Positions 1-10,913 of a stretch of DNA of 64,000 nt are shown in pieces. The DNA is taken from the NCBI GenBank assembly GCA_037176885.1, contig JAWWNJ010000054.1, positions 930,001 through 994,000 on the forward strand, read 5' to 3'. The notes beneath the pieces are model-generated. The model saw only the letters and a program-made list of their open reading frames with translations. It was not told where the DNA came from and searched no databases. Every line of letters starts with the position of its first letter. Positions within the stretch are counted from its first letter, which is position 1. The position numbers and the translations under genes are program-made. The stretch comes from Favolaschia claudopus. Its lineage: Eukaryota; Basidiomycota; Agaricomycetes; Agaricales; Mycenaceae.

Positions 1-352
1 CAACCCACTGATTGAATCAACCGAGTTAGCAAGAATTACCTCTTGGAACTCGAACTTACTGCCACACTCGCCCTCCTGTTAAATTCTTCTGGATTCAATT
101 ACCAACGGTAATCCCAAGCCTTACTTTGTTTTAACGTCTCTACCTATAGATCCAACCCTTTGCTTTAAATCCTCCACGACTTGCCGAAATACAGCGGGGT
201 CTTCATTTTCTATCGACTTGCCTCCAGAATCGACAACTTGCCTAATTGGGATTGGAATTGGACTGAACAGAGCTCAAACCCACTCACCCGTTTATCGTAA
301 CCTTACGACTGGTTTAAACGATACTTCGGGGTATTTAATATACGACGTCACA
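1..352 (+). repeat. 5' LTR of a Ty3-type retrotransposon (right part only)
   Basis: The left window edge cuts this LTR. These 352 bases match the reverse complement of 44053-44404 with about three differences, so the two are LTRs of the same or a very closely related element. The LTR ends ...GACGTCACA at 352. The complete copy at 44053-45019 begins TGTGAC and ends GTCACA, a 6-bp inverted end typical of LTRs. About 615 bp of this copy lie outside the window. Confidence 0.88.
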
Positions 353-353
353 T

Positions 354-372
354 CTGGAGCCCACCGCGAGGG
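354..372 (+). other. Primer binding site of the Ty3 element
   Basis: Immediately after the LTR end come two bases and then TGGAGCCCACCGCGAGG. A sequence starting TGG directly after an LTR is where a tRNA 3' end (CCA) primes minus-strand DNA synthesis. I did not identify the tRNA. Confidence 0.6.
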
Positions 373-488
373 GTTTTGAAGTGACAATCAGCTCCCTTTC
401 CTTCCCAATATTGAATTCAACTCACCGAATCACCTTCTCTCGTCCCACCCCATCTCGCATCCCCCGATATATTGCTCGCTCCACCACC

Positions 489-1684
489 ATGTCTTCCACA
501 CAGGTTCAACCACGGGCTCGCAGCCAGGTTGAAATGCCTCCCTTGAACGCTCGAGGCGCCCCAAAGAAATTCACGGGAAAACCCAAGGACGTTGCTCCCA
601 TCTCGACAAACTTTTCGCTGAAAACAATGTTACCTCCGAAACGGAACGTATTGAATGCCTGGCCGATTATTGCTCGCGAAACGTGGTTCATATCCTCGAA
701 GGAATGAAACACTACGCTACCCCAGACTGGACACACCTTTCCACCGATATGTTGTCCATCTTCGATGCGGATAAGGATCATCAGCGTCATACCCTCAGTG
801 ATCTCGTCAAACTCACAAACAAATGGCGCAAACGGCGGATTAAATCCATGTCACAGTGGCGCCGTTATATCCGTGCCTATACAAAAGTATCTGGTTGGCT
901 CGAGAACCAGAAGCTTATAACCGAAGCAGAGGCAGAGCGCTACCTCTGGCATGGCATGCCCTCTGCGCTTCTAGATAGCGTGGAAGAGCGCCTTCTCGCC
1001 ACCGATCCTGCTCGGGATATGTCCAAGCCTTTTCCCAAAAGCGAAGTCATCAAAATTGTTGAAGCTAAATTCCGTCGCAACCGCTTCGATGCAGAGCTTG
1101 ACTCCGATGAATCTGATTCGGACGACAGTGATTCATCCTCTGATGAGGAAACAGAGTCGTCAGACAGCGACTCGGATGACGAATACGCATCTCGCAAGAA
1201 GAAATCCAAGAAGTCATCGAAAAGAAAGACAAAGAAACGCACCCGTAAATCAAAGGATTCCACACCTCTCCCCACCACCTCCACTTCCAAGCCGACTTCA
1301 AAGAATCAACAGGATTCTCCTGACGAAGTTGGCGAGCTGATCAAGCGAATGAGTCGGATGAGCATCGAGGATCCAGAGTACAACTATCTGTACTATCAGG
1401 CAACCAAGCTCGATCCCCATGCCGCTAAATGCCTTCGTGTCCCGATTATAACTGTCAGCCAACCCCCGCTCCCCCAGAATAATTTCCGCAACAATCAATA
1501 CGCACCTCCTGGCCCTCAAAATCAGACCCAGCCCCGTCCTCCAATTCGTGCTGAAGACCGAACTTGTTGGGGATGTGGAAAGACCGGTCATGGATTATGG
1601 GAGTGCGCTACTATTCAAGAGGTCGTTACTCGTGGTGAATTGAAGAGAGGCGAGCGCGGAAGTCATGAATGGCCGGATGGATGA
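489..1684 (+). pseudogene. gag: Ty3 gag (capsid/nucleocapsid) with one frameshift
   Basis: This is the structural Gag polyprotein of the element. The start at 489 is chosen because it is an ATG in good context (CCACCACCATG), although the frame is open from 381. The first ~36 residues run to about position 597. There the reading frame shifts by one base and continues as DKLFAENNVTSETERIE... to the stop at 1684. A serine/aspartate-rich acidic stretch (about 1095-1185) is followed by a lysine-rich one. The CCHC zinc knuckle CWGCGKTGHGLWEC lies at about 1564-1606 and would bind RNA. The frameshift is probably a single-base loss and would inactivate this copy. The gene ends in TGA followed by CTA, with the frame open beyond it. 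Confidence 0.85.
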
Positions 1685-1687
1685 CTA
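1682..1687 (+). promoter_or_regulatory. Possible stop-codon readthrough site between gag and pol
   Basis: The gag frame ends in TGA and is followed directly by CTA, with the same frame then open into the protease region. UGA-CUA is a known favourable context for translational readthrough, documented in fungal peroxisomal isoforms and in some RNA viruses. The position, after the zinc knuckle and before the protease, is where retroelements regulate the Gag:Pol ratio. A mutated tryptophan codon (TGG to TGA) is the simple alternative. Confidence 0.45.
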
Positions 1688-2640
1688 TTGCGGCGATATG
1701 GACAGCAAAACGAGACATTGATCGACGCGTTTAATCGTCAGAGACAGCCGCTGGCTGCTCCCGCAGCTCAAACAAACTTTGCGTATACCTCGAATGCTCC
1801 GATTCAAGCCTGCAACACATTGGAGACGATTTCTGAGGAGCCTGTTATGCCTGTCTTTGTTCAAGCCTCCACCTCGGATGAAGAACTCACGAAGATTTTT
1901 GCCGTTACCCGTTCATCGGACAAATTTATTGAAAAACCTGCCCCTTACCCAAAACAACGGCCTCAGACTCGTTCACATGCAAAAGATTCAGGCACCCCGT
2001 TGCATCTCCCGCTGCCGCAGCAACAAATCAAACGAGAGCATGCTGAAGCACCCATCCCCATTCAACAACCTGTTGATGCAATTGAACCTCGCATTGATTT
2101 ATCCAGAGACGATGCCATTATGGAGGACACAGAGCTTGTTTCAAAGGGGAATCACGCCTCAAACAGCGCCCCCAAACTGACCAACAAAGCTGGACCTAGG
2201 CAATCAGCGGTCTCTGCATTCGTCGATCCAAATCAAGTTCTAAATACTATTTTGAATACTCCGGTGACTCTGGCTGCTGGGCAGATTCTTGGCATCTCCT
2301 CATCAGTCGCAAACGCTCTCAGTGATGCCATTCGACTTAGAAACCATCCGCGCAACCAAGCGGCCGTTAACTCTATCTTAGAGAGCATCTCCGAGATGCC
2401 CGGAAACTCACAATCTTTGCCTGAAGCCACTGCAATCACCGCAGCCTCGTTTGTATCGCGCGATAGCCAGAAGCTGATCCGAATTCAAGTAACTATCAAC
2501 GGAAAATTGATTCTCGCTATTGTCGATACAGGCTCGATGCTCAATTTAGTGTCTCGGCCGACTTGGAGAAAATTCCTACCTCATGTTGGAATGGATATTT
2601 CTCGACATGTAAACATGGGAGATGCAAACGGAGGAGAAAA
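1685..2640 (+). pseudogene. pol: Ty3 pol, N-terminal part: linker and first half of aspartic protease
   Basis: The frame continues from gag past the TGA. About 230 residues of linker of low similarity to anything I know are followed by the retroviral-type aspartic protease: a beta strand (ILAIVDTGSMLNLVSRPTW, about 2510-2568) with the catalytic DTGS, then a segment ending ...MGDANGG at about 2632. The reading frame is broken at 2636-2640 where a DNA transposon end begins. The missing second half of the protease starts at 52151 on the opposite strand, so the gene is split by a rearrangement rather than simply truncated. Confidence 0.82.
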
Positions 2641-2972
2641 CGCTATTGACCCAAGACCGTAAGTCCGGTGATCTCCGCTGTCATGGTTTCACCGACACTT
2701 GCCCGAGCTTCCGTCGAGGGTTTGAGGCAAAGTCACCACCTACATACCCAGACTGGTCTATATTTTCATGTTTATTGTACTGTTTAGTGTGGAAAACATT
2801 GTTTTCGGCGGTGAACTACTTAAGATATTTGATTGAGGAAAAATAACACGCCATGTCACATCACATGACTGTGACTATGCTACTCTCTTCTCCTCCCCAT
2901 CAGTCTTCGACGCCAGACACCAACTCAAGATGGAAGAAGGAACCCGCCGGTGCAGCAAATGCCGCAAGTACA
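2636..2972 (+). mobile_element. Truncated copy of the 1.5-kb zinc-protein DNA transposon (left end only)
   Basis: The sequence matches 52156-52505 closely, including the terminal GAAAACGCTATTGACCCAAG, the upstream region and the first codons of the cargo gene (MEEGTRRCSKCRKY...). Relative to the full copy it lacks a 13-bp piece of the terminal repeat (TGTAGCGCATGCC). Similarity stops at 2972. The sequence there reads TA followed by CAGTGGCGGC, the same start as the miniature element inside the integrase at 46306, so a second element may have interrupted it. I could not find that element's other end. Confidence 0.8.
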
Positions 2973-3906
2973 GTGGCGGCGCCATATTCCAGCTTTCTAC
3001 TTCAAACAAAATCAAATCGCCCCGGCAAATTAGTAGAAAGCAGCTTTGTAAAGCATTTGAATGTCCTGGTGAGCATTGTTGATAATTCTTGATTCTGTAT
3101 TTTACTTTCAATTGCGAGACAGAGACGAAGCGCACAGCGAAGGTGTGAGGGTGCGTGTCACCGCATACATGGTGCCCACTCAATAACACATTCGCCAGCC
3201 GTGGCTGCCCAGCATGCGCTGAAGCATATTGACCAGAATAACCGCATACGCACCTTTACACGAGTCCGTGTCTTGAGGTTGATGTGCGGTTACTTTTTTC
3301 AATGTGTGTTCTGTCCTTGTGTTTAGATGCTGTTTTTCAGTCCCTTACTTCCCGCATACACGTTGTTGTCGATACTCATATTGTCGAGCGCCGCCATCTC
3401 CTTTCCGTCAATTGCCTCGCACACTTGTGTTTTTGATTGCATACCCACCAAGGCACAATAAATTCTGATTTCATGTTTCGAGGTATGCATCACAAGTTCT
3501 ACTATTTGTGACAATAACAAGCTTGATACTTACATCGGGCTTGTCACGTTTCCGGCCAGATGCCTTTCTAAAGTGCGTTGGGAGCTTTTGTACAACATGA
3601 TCATGCATTGACCTTTAAAAATTCGTTCTCTTGTCCATTCTGGCGCTATGTAGAAAATGTAAATCATAACTGACTGAAATTGGAAATATGTCGAAGATAA
3701 TTTCTTGCTTGGTTTTCTGAGCTCAGTAACACCTTCATCGAGTATCGAGTTAGATCGAGTCTCGAGTCTCAATAGCATCCGAGAAGTACATTTTGCAGAC
3801 AAAAGCGAAGAGGTAATCAGTTCAAAGTAATTCCTCAGCTTGCTAGATGGTGCGGGACGTGTTCATGGCGCGAAGAATTGAATCCAAAAAGTTGAACGAC
3901 CCAAGA
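2973..3906. other. No gene recognised
   Basis: This AT-leaning stretch has only short open frames without recognisable motifs. It begins with a possible TA-flanked element end (CAGTGGCGGCGCC). Nothing else can be supported. Confidence 0.5.
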
Positions 3907-4247
3907 TCAGAGAGAAATGATCGGGCCGAGGCCCATTAGACACGGGTGCAGTCCCATGTCTAAATAAGAACATGGGCGTCCACATGTCTTCATCTGACAC
4001 AGGATGAGAACGTGTAGTTGCACATAGAAGTCAACACTTACTTGTTGTTTTTGCAGGGAGAGTAATGGAGATATAACGAGGACGAGCTTCGACTTGTTTT
4101 GAGGAAGGAGGAGAGGCAGGACAAATGGGGTCGTCTTGCCCATGCCCGTGCCTGCGATGAACAAGCTGTCGAGCTTCCGTCTAGCTGCCAGTCGTGCGCG
4201 GTTTTGTTTGTGCGCTGCCGGAACACCGAGCTCATTGTGTCGCGTGT
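3907..4247 (-). pseudogene. RecQ-type DNA helicase fragment (Q motif and Walker A)
   Basis: Reading from 4247 downward, one frame gives NELGVPAAHKQNRARLAARR, then SLFIAGTGMGKTTPFVLPLL, then VLVISPLLSLQKQQ at about 4045. GTGMGKT is a Walker A nucleotide-binding loop and SPLLSL matches helicase motif Ia. This order is typical of the N-terminal end of the RecQ-like DEAD/H helicases that are very numerous in mushroom genomes. A GTAAGT donor follows QQ at about 4045 and a TTTAG acceptor lies near 3963, so it may be an intron. No further helicase motifs follow. I read it as a 5' gene fragment or pseudogene. Confidence 0.6.
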
Positions 4248-4572
4248 ATGCTTTGAATTGTAACCATATTCAGTGGCTGCGCGCCTCCGCGCATCATGTA
4301 GGAGGTGCTGAGAGCGCTCGCGGAGGGCGGGGTGACGGTCCCGGCATGGTCCTGTAGGTGGCGGCGGACGCGAGCGAACGGCGTGGACGCGGTGACGCGC
4401 GAAGCGGGTTATGGTAGGTGACCCAATGGAAGTGGCCCAGACGTTCCTACGCCCTTGTTCCGATCACCCTCAAAATCAATCAAACGCCAAAACCTGTCAT
4501 TGAAATTACAGATTAGGAAGTAGCTCCGATATATCCTCGCCCTCTCGGACTGCGGAGGAACGTCTGGGTATT
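4248..4572. other. GC-rich spacer without a gene
   Basis: GC-rich sequence directly upstream of the helicase fragment. It contains TGATGGTAGGTG-like words that recur at 10208 and 23427. I see no open frame with recognisable features. Confidence 0.4.
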
Positions 4573-4760
4573 AGTGTTGCCGCGGCTCGGCTTCGGCTAG
4601 CTCGGCTGGGCTTTTGATGGCTCTAGAGCCATCACCGCAAAAAGCCGAGCCGAGCTATTTTTGACGGCTGGCTTACGTGGCTTGCGGCTCACCCACGGCT
4701 CAGCAACGGCTCAGCAAGCTTTTCACAAAGCTGCATTTTAAAGCACTGTATATGGACCGC
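4573..4760. mobile_element. hAT-like element end with GGCTCGGCT-type repeats
   Basis: Starts AGTGTTGCCG, the terminal sequence of the complete miniature hAT at 10230-10390. It is followed by a dense series of GGCTCGGCT / AGCCGAGCC words in both orientations. The partner end could be the GAGCTC-rich stretch at 6630-6793, but the target duplications do not match, so I leave it as a single end. Confidence 0.5.
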
Positions 4761-4955
4761 AGAACATAGATAACATACAGACACCCTTTTTAGTCTTTTG
4801 AGAATACTCGCAGGCTATGTTGACGCTGTCGACACCTGCGAGCCACGTTACTCGCTAAATATTTATTAAATTTATTTTTAAACACATTTTCTCATGGTGA
4901 CGAAAGCGCCACAAATGACAGCCCAGAGGTGAAGTCTGGAGGTGAGGGGCATTGG

Positions 4956-6136
4956 GGGATATGGTGCGCATCGCTTAAACACCACCAAACAAGAACGAAA
5001 TTTATAGCACCTGATCAGAAGCTTCCCACGACTGATCCTCTGGCCAAAACACTTCGATTAGGTAGTAGAGTAAACCCCCTAGAGGGATATTCCATCCGCT
5101 CAAAACTCACAATAAATATATTTTTCTTGAGGCGGATTTGAGACATCAATGATGCAATCAATCAATCAGTCACGTGTACTTACGGAACACTCCCTAGTTA
5201 GGTCAGTGTTCGTCCTTAAGCCTTAAATTCAGGTCTGGCCGACCCTTAAGGCTTATTAAGCCTTATCCCTTAATAACCCTTAAGACCTTGAAGGCTTAAT
5301 TTCCTTTTTATTTGCGCATCAAGCACTTCAACTGTAGTTGTCTTAGGTCAAGGTCAGTTACTTTGGATTCTACCAAATTCTTGAGCAGTCGGGGAGGTTT
5401 GATGAATTTGATGGAACCCCCATCAATTATTAGGTCAATTATTTCAGGGCGGCGCCGGCATGGCATCGACCTTGTTCCAAGCAAAATGCCCAAGACCGAG
5501 GAACCCGACAGCGACCATATGATTGGACGGTTCGTTGGCAGGTGCCGGAGATACCCGGGTCGTCGGCACGAAGCTCGGCATCACTCTTAAGGGCTCTTAA
5601 GCCCTGGATACCCGAGCGGCCAGAGCTTAAGGCTTATGTTAAGGCCTTAATAAGCCTTAACCTTAATAAGGCCTTATGCCTTAGGGCGAACACTGATTTA
5701 GGTCATGTCAAGCAAGAACAATATTTTTGAATAGAGGGTTTGCGAAGAGCCATTGGAGCCATTGAATGGCTACCGATTTCCGTATTAGGAAAGTTTGATG
5801 GGCTAAACTTTTATGTCGAAGTCAAGAAGAGCTATTTGGAATGAAAATTGGATGCTCAGACCGGGCGTAGCTTTCGTCAATACGCCGGAATTCGGGCACT
5901 TGCGTAGCCATTAGCCATTCAATGGCTGCATCGCAAACAGGCTAATGTCCTTCTAGTAGCCTATAGTGTGTCTGCTACATACTTGAAGGCTGAAAAAGCT
6001 TGACAAAGGGGCCTTGACCTCCACCCAACGCTGAAAGACAATATATATTTGAAAAAAATTCTCTCCGGCGATTTGAGACATCATTGATCGCATCAATGAT
6101 GGGACCTATTTGGTGGTGTTTTAGCGATGCGCACCA
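4956..6136. mobile_element. DNA element with ~30-bp inverted ends (ATGGTGCGCATCGCT)
   Basis: ATGGTGCGCATCGCTTAAAC near 4956 is inverted at the right end (about 6105-6136). A second matching block, GATTTGAGACATCA, lies at about 5137 and 6070. There is no convincing target duplication and no transposase frame. Another element sits inside it at 5204-5695. I read it as a non-autonomous DNA transposon of unknown superfamily. Confidence 0.55.
5204..5695. mobile_element. Miniature hAT element built of CTTAAGGCTTAA repeats
   Basis: The ends are CAGTGTTCG...CGAACACTG. They are flanked by 8-bp direct repeats AGTTAGGT and ATTTAGGT (7/8 identical), the duplication length of hAT elements. Both subterminal regions consist of repeated CCTTAAGGCTTAATAAGGCCTTA words. 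No transposase is encoded. It is nested within the 4956-6136 element and is therefore younger. Confidence 0.75.
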
Positions 6137-6151
6137 TAGAGAGACTAGTTC

Positions 6152-6400
6152 CGTTACCTATTTCGCGTGGCGGTCGATGTATTATTGCCTGTTCAGGCTT
6201 CTGCGGTACCATGCGAGCGCGTTTTCTCTTCCAGCAAGGACACAGATGCCTCCCTACGCAACAGTCTCTCCCCCGAGATGATGGAAATGCTCCAGATTCT
6301 CAAATTTATTTATCGCCAGGATCGCATCAAATTTTGCGAGGACTTCGTCGTAACCGAGGAAGATCTGTCTGTTGTTGATATTGACCCTGATGTACTCTAG
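6152..6400 (+). pseudogene. hAT transposase, C-terminal dimerisation end
   Basis: The frame gives VLLPVQASAVPCERVFSSSK followed by TDASLRNSLSPEMMEMLQIL and a short acidic tail (TEEDLSVVDIDPDVL), with the stop at 6400. PVQASAVPCERVFSS is the conserved hAT C-terminal dimerisation motif, and the length after it is normal for fungal hAT transposases. The upstream catalytic portion is absent. The frame runs directly into the 4956-6136 element, so this is the 3' remnant of a transposase gene that was cut by insertion or deletion. Confidence 0.85.
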
Positions 6401-7169
6401 CAGAAAGGTTGATTGCGGCAGGGCGTACTCAAGAGCTTGAGGATCTTATAGAATCTTCCTGGGCTTCGCCCGTTTGATTTTTGCGTTGTATTCACTTGTA
6501 TAATTGTACTTTGTATTGTTCCATAATTTACTCATAAACTGTATAGTCTTTTATTGTGCATATGTTTATGATACTTCTTGGAGAATTAGCACATTTTAGA
6601 GGTGCATACAAGGTCAAAACAGTGCAATGCAGCTCGAAACGAGGAGACGGGGGACCGTGGGACGGAAACTTCCATTTATGGATGTCAGCTCCAAGCTGCC
6701 TCGGCCCAACTCCGAGCTCGAGCGAGCTGATGGGCAATCACCTCGAGCTCAGCTCCAACTCAGCTCCCGGCACTTCCCGGCAGCACTACCCAACATGTTT
6801 AATCGTTCCCACGGCCAAATCCCCAGGAAGAAGGAAGATCCAAATCCGTATTCCTTTTCGATGATCAATCTTATGATCAATGATGACTGCGGCATCTATT
6901 TCCAGCTATCGCAAGAGGCACGCGGGAATGTCCGATCACACACAGACCTCATTGACAGGGCCCCTCAATTAGGAAGGTGGTGCTGATGGACAACTTTTGA
7001 CGGGGCGAAACAAAAACTTCTGTTCCTCCCATTTTTGTATGCTCTCTTTCGTTTTGTCTCTTCAGAATTATATGTTATGGTCTCAGACCCGCACAATGAA
7101 TGGATTGATCGTTTGATGCCTGAGGCAGTTATGATGACGAGAGATGGCTTTTCTTCGGCCGAAACTTAC
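6401..7169. other. No gene; hAT-like end with GAGCTC repeats at 6630-6793
   Basis: Between 6630 and 6793 the sequence is full of CGAGCTC/AGCTGAG words and ends CCGGCAGCACT, a slightly changed hAT end of the family seen at 10230. The rest holds no convincing open frame. Confidence 0.45.
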
Positions 7170-7214
7170 GATTCCACCGGCCTTACAGCCGCTCTCCCGT
7201 AGCGGACCGGTGAT

Positions 7215-7280
7215 CCGGACCCTCCTCCTGGTGGACAATGGTCCACATAGGAGGGTAAGCTTGCTTCAGTAGTTGAATAC
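7215..7280 (-). repeat. Dispersed repeat shared with 56910-56960
   Basis: On the minus strand this reads CTGAAGCAAGCTTACCCTCC followed by TATGTGGACCATTGTCCAC. An almost identical block, with a similar potential peptide (TEASxPSYVDxCP), is at 56910-56960 in the other orientation. It may be one end of a mobile element, but no partner end or duplication was found. Confidence 0.5.
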
Positions 7281-7497
7281 GTCCAATTCATCCACATACA
7301 GTAGCTAAGTGGGTGACGCGTGACGCGCCTGAACCAATTCGACATTTCGACAGTGGTCCTGGCGTGGTGTGACAGGGCGCAAATTTTTGACAACCCCCAG
7401 TCTCGCGAGGAGGAGCCTGAAAACATTTAGTAAGTGAGTCTGGATTTTTTCCGCGAGGATTGGGAATGCGGTGGAGAAATACTATACCTTGAGCAAA

Positions 7498-8104
7498 AAA
7501 ACCGCGGTCATACGGTACGGTAACCGTACCGTACCGTGACGATCTGGGTGGACTCTTGCTCGTACCGTGCGGCACACGGTGAACACCGTATTTGGCCGTA
7601 CCGTATACGGTGTTACGGCCGTACATACGGACTGATACGGTACCTGCGCGGGATACTCAAATTGATCAGGTATCACAGGCTCTGACGCACCGGTGAGCGT
7701 CCGAATGTTCCGCGGTGCCGCGCCCTCACAGCAGTCGACAAATGCCGGCTGAAATCAACGTGTGGCGATCCGTAAGCAGTCGGCAAAGGAAGCGCGTCCC
7801 AATTCGGAATTGACTAAATCGGGAAGAAATGCTCGAACTTCACTTGAAACAGGGACCCAGTGCCCTCTTCAGCCCACGAGCCGATAATCTGGGTGAGATT
7901 CAGCCATTTCAACCACTTACTGCACCTCACACAAGGGCTTCGAACCGCAAACCACTCCGGCACCGACCGTAACCGTATCACGGCCGTATTTTGGCCGTAC
8001 CGTACCGTCAAGCCTCGGAGACCAGCAGATACGGCCGTACCGTACGCCTACCGTAGCCGTATGACGGCAAAAATTGACCGTACCGTATACGGTACGGCCG
8101 GTGA
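7498..8104. mobile_element. Miniature element made of CCGTACCGTA repeats
   Basis: Two arms (7498-7660 and 7965-8104) consist of densely repeated CCGTACCGTA, CGGTACGG and CGGCCGTA words in both orientations, around a ~300-bp unrelated core. The inner arms are inverted relative to each other (CGGTCATACGG against CCGTATGACGG). It resembles the hAT-type miniature elements elsewhere in the window that amplify one short subterminal motif. I could not fix the outer ends or a target duplication. Confidence 0.55.
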
Positions 8105-10229
8105 AGAGCCCTATTCAGACCGAGAATTCAGTTGAAAATCACTTCAAGTGGAAACCTAGAAGAAATTGAACATAAGAAGTCAAGAAAACACACCAGAGGG
8201 CCCACATTACTAGCAAAGTGATTTTTTGAGCAAAATCCCATTTTGAAGGATTTTTTTCGACAATGGCCCGTGTGAGGCGTGAGTCAGCAAAAATTCGGTT
8301 CGACAGAGGTGGGTGTGACGCGTGATTAACGATTTGAACGTGATTGTGAGAAAATCGCGTTTTTTCAAAACGAGAAAAGGGAAAAAGGGGGGGAAAAGGA
8401 GTGAGATTCAGGGATTTATTTCGGACCTCGTGTACCTTATTTTGTACCTCAAAGCGTTCACAACGATGAAAACCATTGATTGGACTACCGAAGCCGGCCG
8501 TTCCGTGGAAAATCCTCTGATTTCAAACCTATGTCTTTCGGAGATAAGTACATAGGCCCAGCGAATGGTTTTCAAGATCTTTGTACTTTCTCTCACGTCA
8601 ATGGCGGCAACTCGGCTCTGTTACTGCAAACATCATCAAGACGCGAACCCTTTCTCTCCTGCTCCGACGCGTCTCTTGTTACCGGTAGGTGCAGTAATCA
8701 TGACTTTGATCAAGATATGCCAGCAGATAAATTTCTAGCGTGTCTCTGGCACTAATTTCGGCAATACTTGCAAGTCATCGGCGAAACACTGGCAGAGACT
8801 TCTTGAGCTCTTTTTTGGTTTGTTTTGAGGCTATCATATGCCCAACTCAACACCTTCAAGCCTCTGGATCAACAAGACTTGCACATCTTTGTTCTTTTGA
8901 GTGGAATTTGGACCGCGGCAGATCCAAATGATCAATTCCTCTGATTGTCTGCTAGCTCATCAAAGCCGTCCCTGGTGCCATATCTCCTTTGTAGACTCAA
9001 GACATCGTTTTAAGCCTCTTTCTTTAACCTAGAGAGGACTGCTTCTCTCTATGATTCAACTGGAAGCTCTGTTCAAAATGTGTTAAATTGTCTTATGGCT
9101 GTTTTAGTGTTTCAAACTCTGTTGTTCAATATTCTTGACTTGTGTTGCTTTCTAGACAGTCAAGGATAATCTCTATATATGAGGACTCATCCTGCTTGGA
9201 CATCCCTGATCTGCTGTAACCAGCAATTATTTGCCAGTCTCTCTCCTTTGTATTCACCATGAATGGGTGAGTCTGAAATCAAGTCTGTGCAACACTTCAT
9301 TCTACACAGGAGGCCTCAAGTTAGGCATTTGGCTTGCTATATATTTATCTCTACTGTGGAACTCAATACTACTCCGGACTCTCGCCGCCGCCTCAACCTG
9401 AGTTCATTTCATGTACAATACTTCAGTGTCCCAGAATCAAGCAAATGAGCTCAGAATTATACTCTGAGATGCTTTAGTATAGTTATATAGCAGTTTTGCT
9501 CGAGAAAACTGCCTGTTTGAACGAAGAATTGGAAAGATGTTCGAAATTTGGTTCAACTTCGGGATTTCGGCCTTTTCGGCCATGTCGGTATCAGCGAGGC
9601 AAGGATCAAACGGAAGCGATCGGATCTGCCAATCAGCTCGGGTGCAGTCCTATGTACATAGGCATCCACGGACATGGTTAATGAGCCGAAGTTCCCGAAC
9701 TCAGCTCGGAGCTAGCTCCAGCTTCCGGCAACACTACCTGCCTGATCCAGAGTGTGATGTAGTGCTGATTCCGCTGATGAAACGCTCTGGCAGTGTCTTT
9801 TCTGGTTCTATTCTCCGGCGGCCAATCCAGTGGACACGGACCAAGGACTCGGGCTCGATCGGTGCGTTTGCAGATGGGATTAACGCAGATCAGGCCCGCA
9901 TTACGGGCAGCAAGGGCAGCGGGGTCGACGGCGATGGCCGGTGCTGGTTTGACGGAGAGTTTGAGCAAATTCTCGACGTCGCCGATTGCCGTGAGAGTGT
10001 CACAATCAAGCCTCGCGCCCCAGGTCTAAGACAAGGGGTTGGGTGGTGCGGTATTAGCTCGAGAAAATAACTGAATAAAAGGACTAGGGGTACAAGAGCG
10101 AATAAACTACTCTACTTATACTGTCTACTGAACCGTGTGAACTATTAACTACATGCGTACTCTAAGTGTCAAGCGTGTGGGAAACATGTCCACAGGAAGA
10201 TGACGCGGGTGATGGTAGGTGTCACGGTT
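8105..10229. other. No recognised gene; hAT-like end near 9690-9735
   Basis: AT-rich to about 9500 with only short frames. At 9690-9735 CAGCTCGGAGCTAGCTCC... ends CCGGCAACACTAC, a solo end of the AGTGTTGCCGG family. A 96-codon minus-strand frame at 9968-9681 (LICVNPICKRTDRARVLG...) is not recognised and partly overlaps that element end, so I do not call it a gene. Confidence 0.45.
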
Positions 10230-10390
10230 AGTGTTGCCGGGAGCTGAGCTGAGTCGAGCTCCACCTCGAGGTAGCTCGCTCCAAAAAGGTAATTTGTGAT
10301 GATATCAGGCCGGAAAAGGCAGCCATTACCTCTTTTGGCCGAGCTACCTCGAGGTGGAGCTCGACTCAGCTCAGCTCCCGGCAACACTAG
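10230..10390. mobile_element. 161-bp miniature hAT element
   Basis: The ends are AGTGTTGCCGGGAGCTGAGC and its inverse, flanked on both sides by TCACGGTT (8 bp, exact). The two arms are almost perfectly complementary for about 60 bp, so the element folds into one hairpin. It encodes no protein. It is the cleanest copy of the AGTGTTGCCGG family; degenerate ends lie at 4573, 6793 and 9735. Confidence 0.9.
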
Positions 10391-10913
10391 TCACGGTTCA
10401 ATCCGCCCAGACTTATACAGTACAAGCCCCACCATTTTCCCACATGCCAGAGATCAATCAAACTTCAAAAACGTCCTCTACTATCCTGCCAAATAGGGCT
10501 GGATTTGCACAATGGGTCTGGATTTTCGATTTCTCTCTGTTCCCTTTTATTTCTTGCCCCCGGAAACTTCCGGCATTCATTCATGTACATCTTAGCTACG
10601 CACATATGAAAAAACTAAGGGAAAGGACGAGAGGAAGGTATTAAGAAAGACTTACCGGTGCATCAAAGTCAGTGATGCAGGAAGATATCTTCCTATTCTG
10701 GCCTCAAATCTCAAGAGAAAAACCCCGGGAAAGGGGGAGCAGAGTTGAAATGCATGCTAGGCATGCTCTGCGTGCTCGGAATTTTTTACCGGTGCGTCGT
10801 TGTTGCGTGCTGGAGGAGAAACGCGTCAAGCGTGACAAAATCAGACTCCGCTGATGCAAACCAAACAGCTACCAACGCGCCTGGTTTGTTGATCTTCTTC
10901 CTCGACGCGTTGT

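Noticed and set aside
1056..1340. Additional plus- and minus-strand frames across the Ser/Asp-rich part of gag
   Set aside because: Shadows of the gag frame produced by its repetitive codons.
4573..6793. One 2.2-kb hAT element bounded by 4573 and 6793 and encoding the hAT transposase remnant
   Set aside because: The ends are similar, but the flanks do not form an 8-bp duplication and the subterminal words differ (GGCTCGG versus GAGCTCAG).
9537..10070. 177-codon plus-strand gene
   Set aside because: It runs through a degenerate hAT end, shows no motif and has an equally open minus-strand frame.
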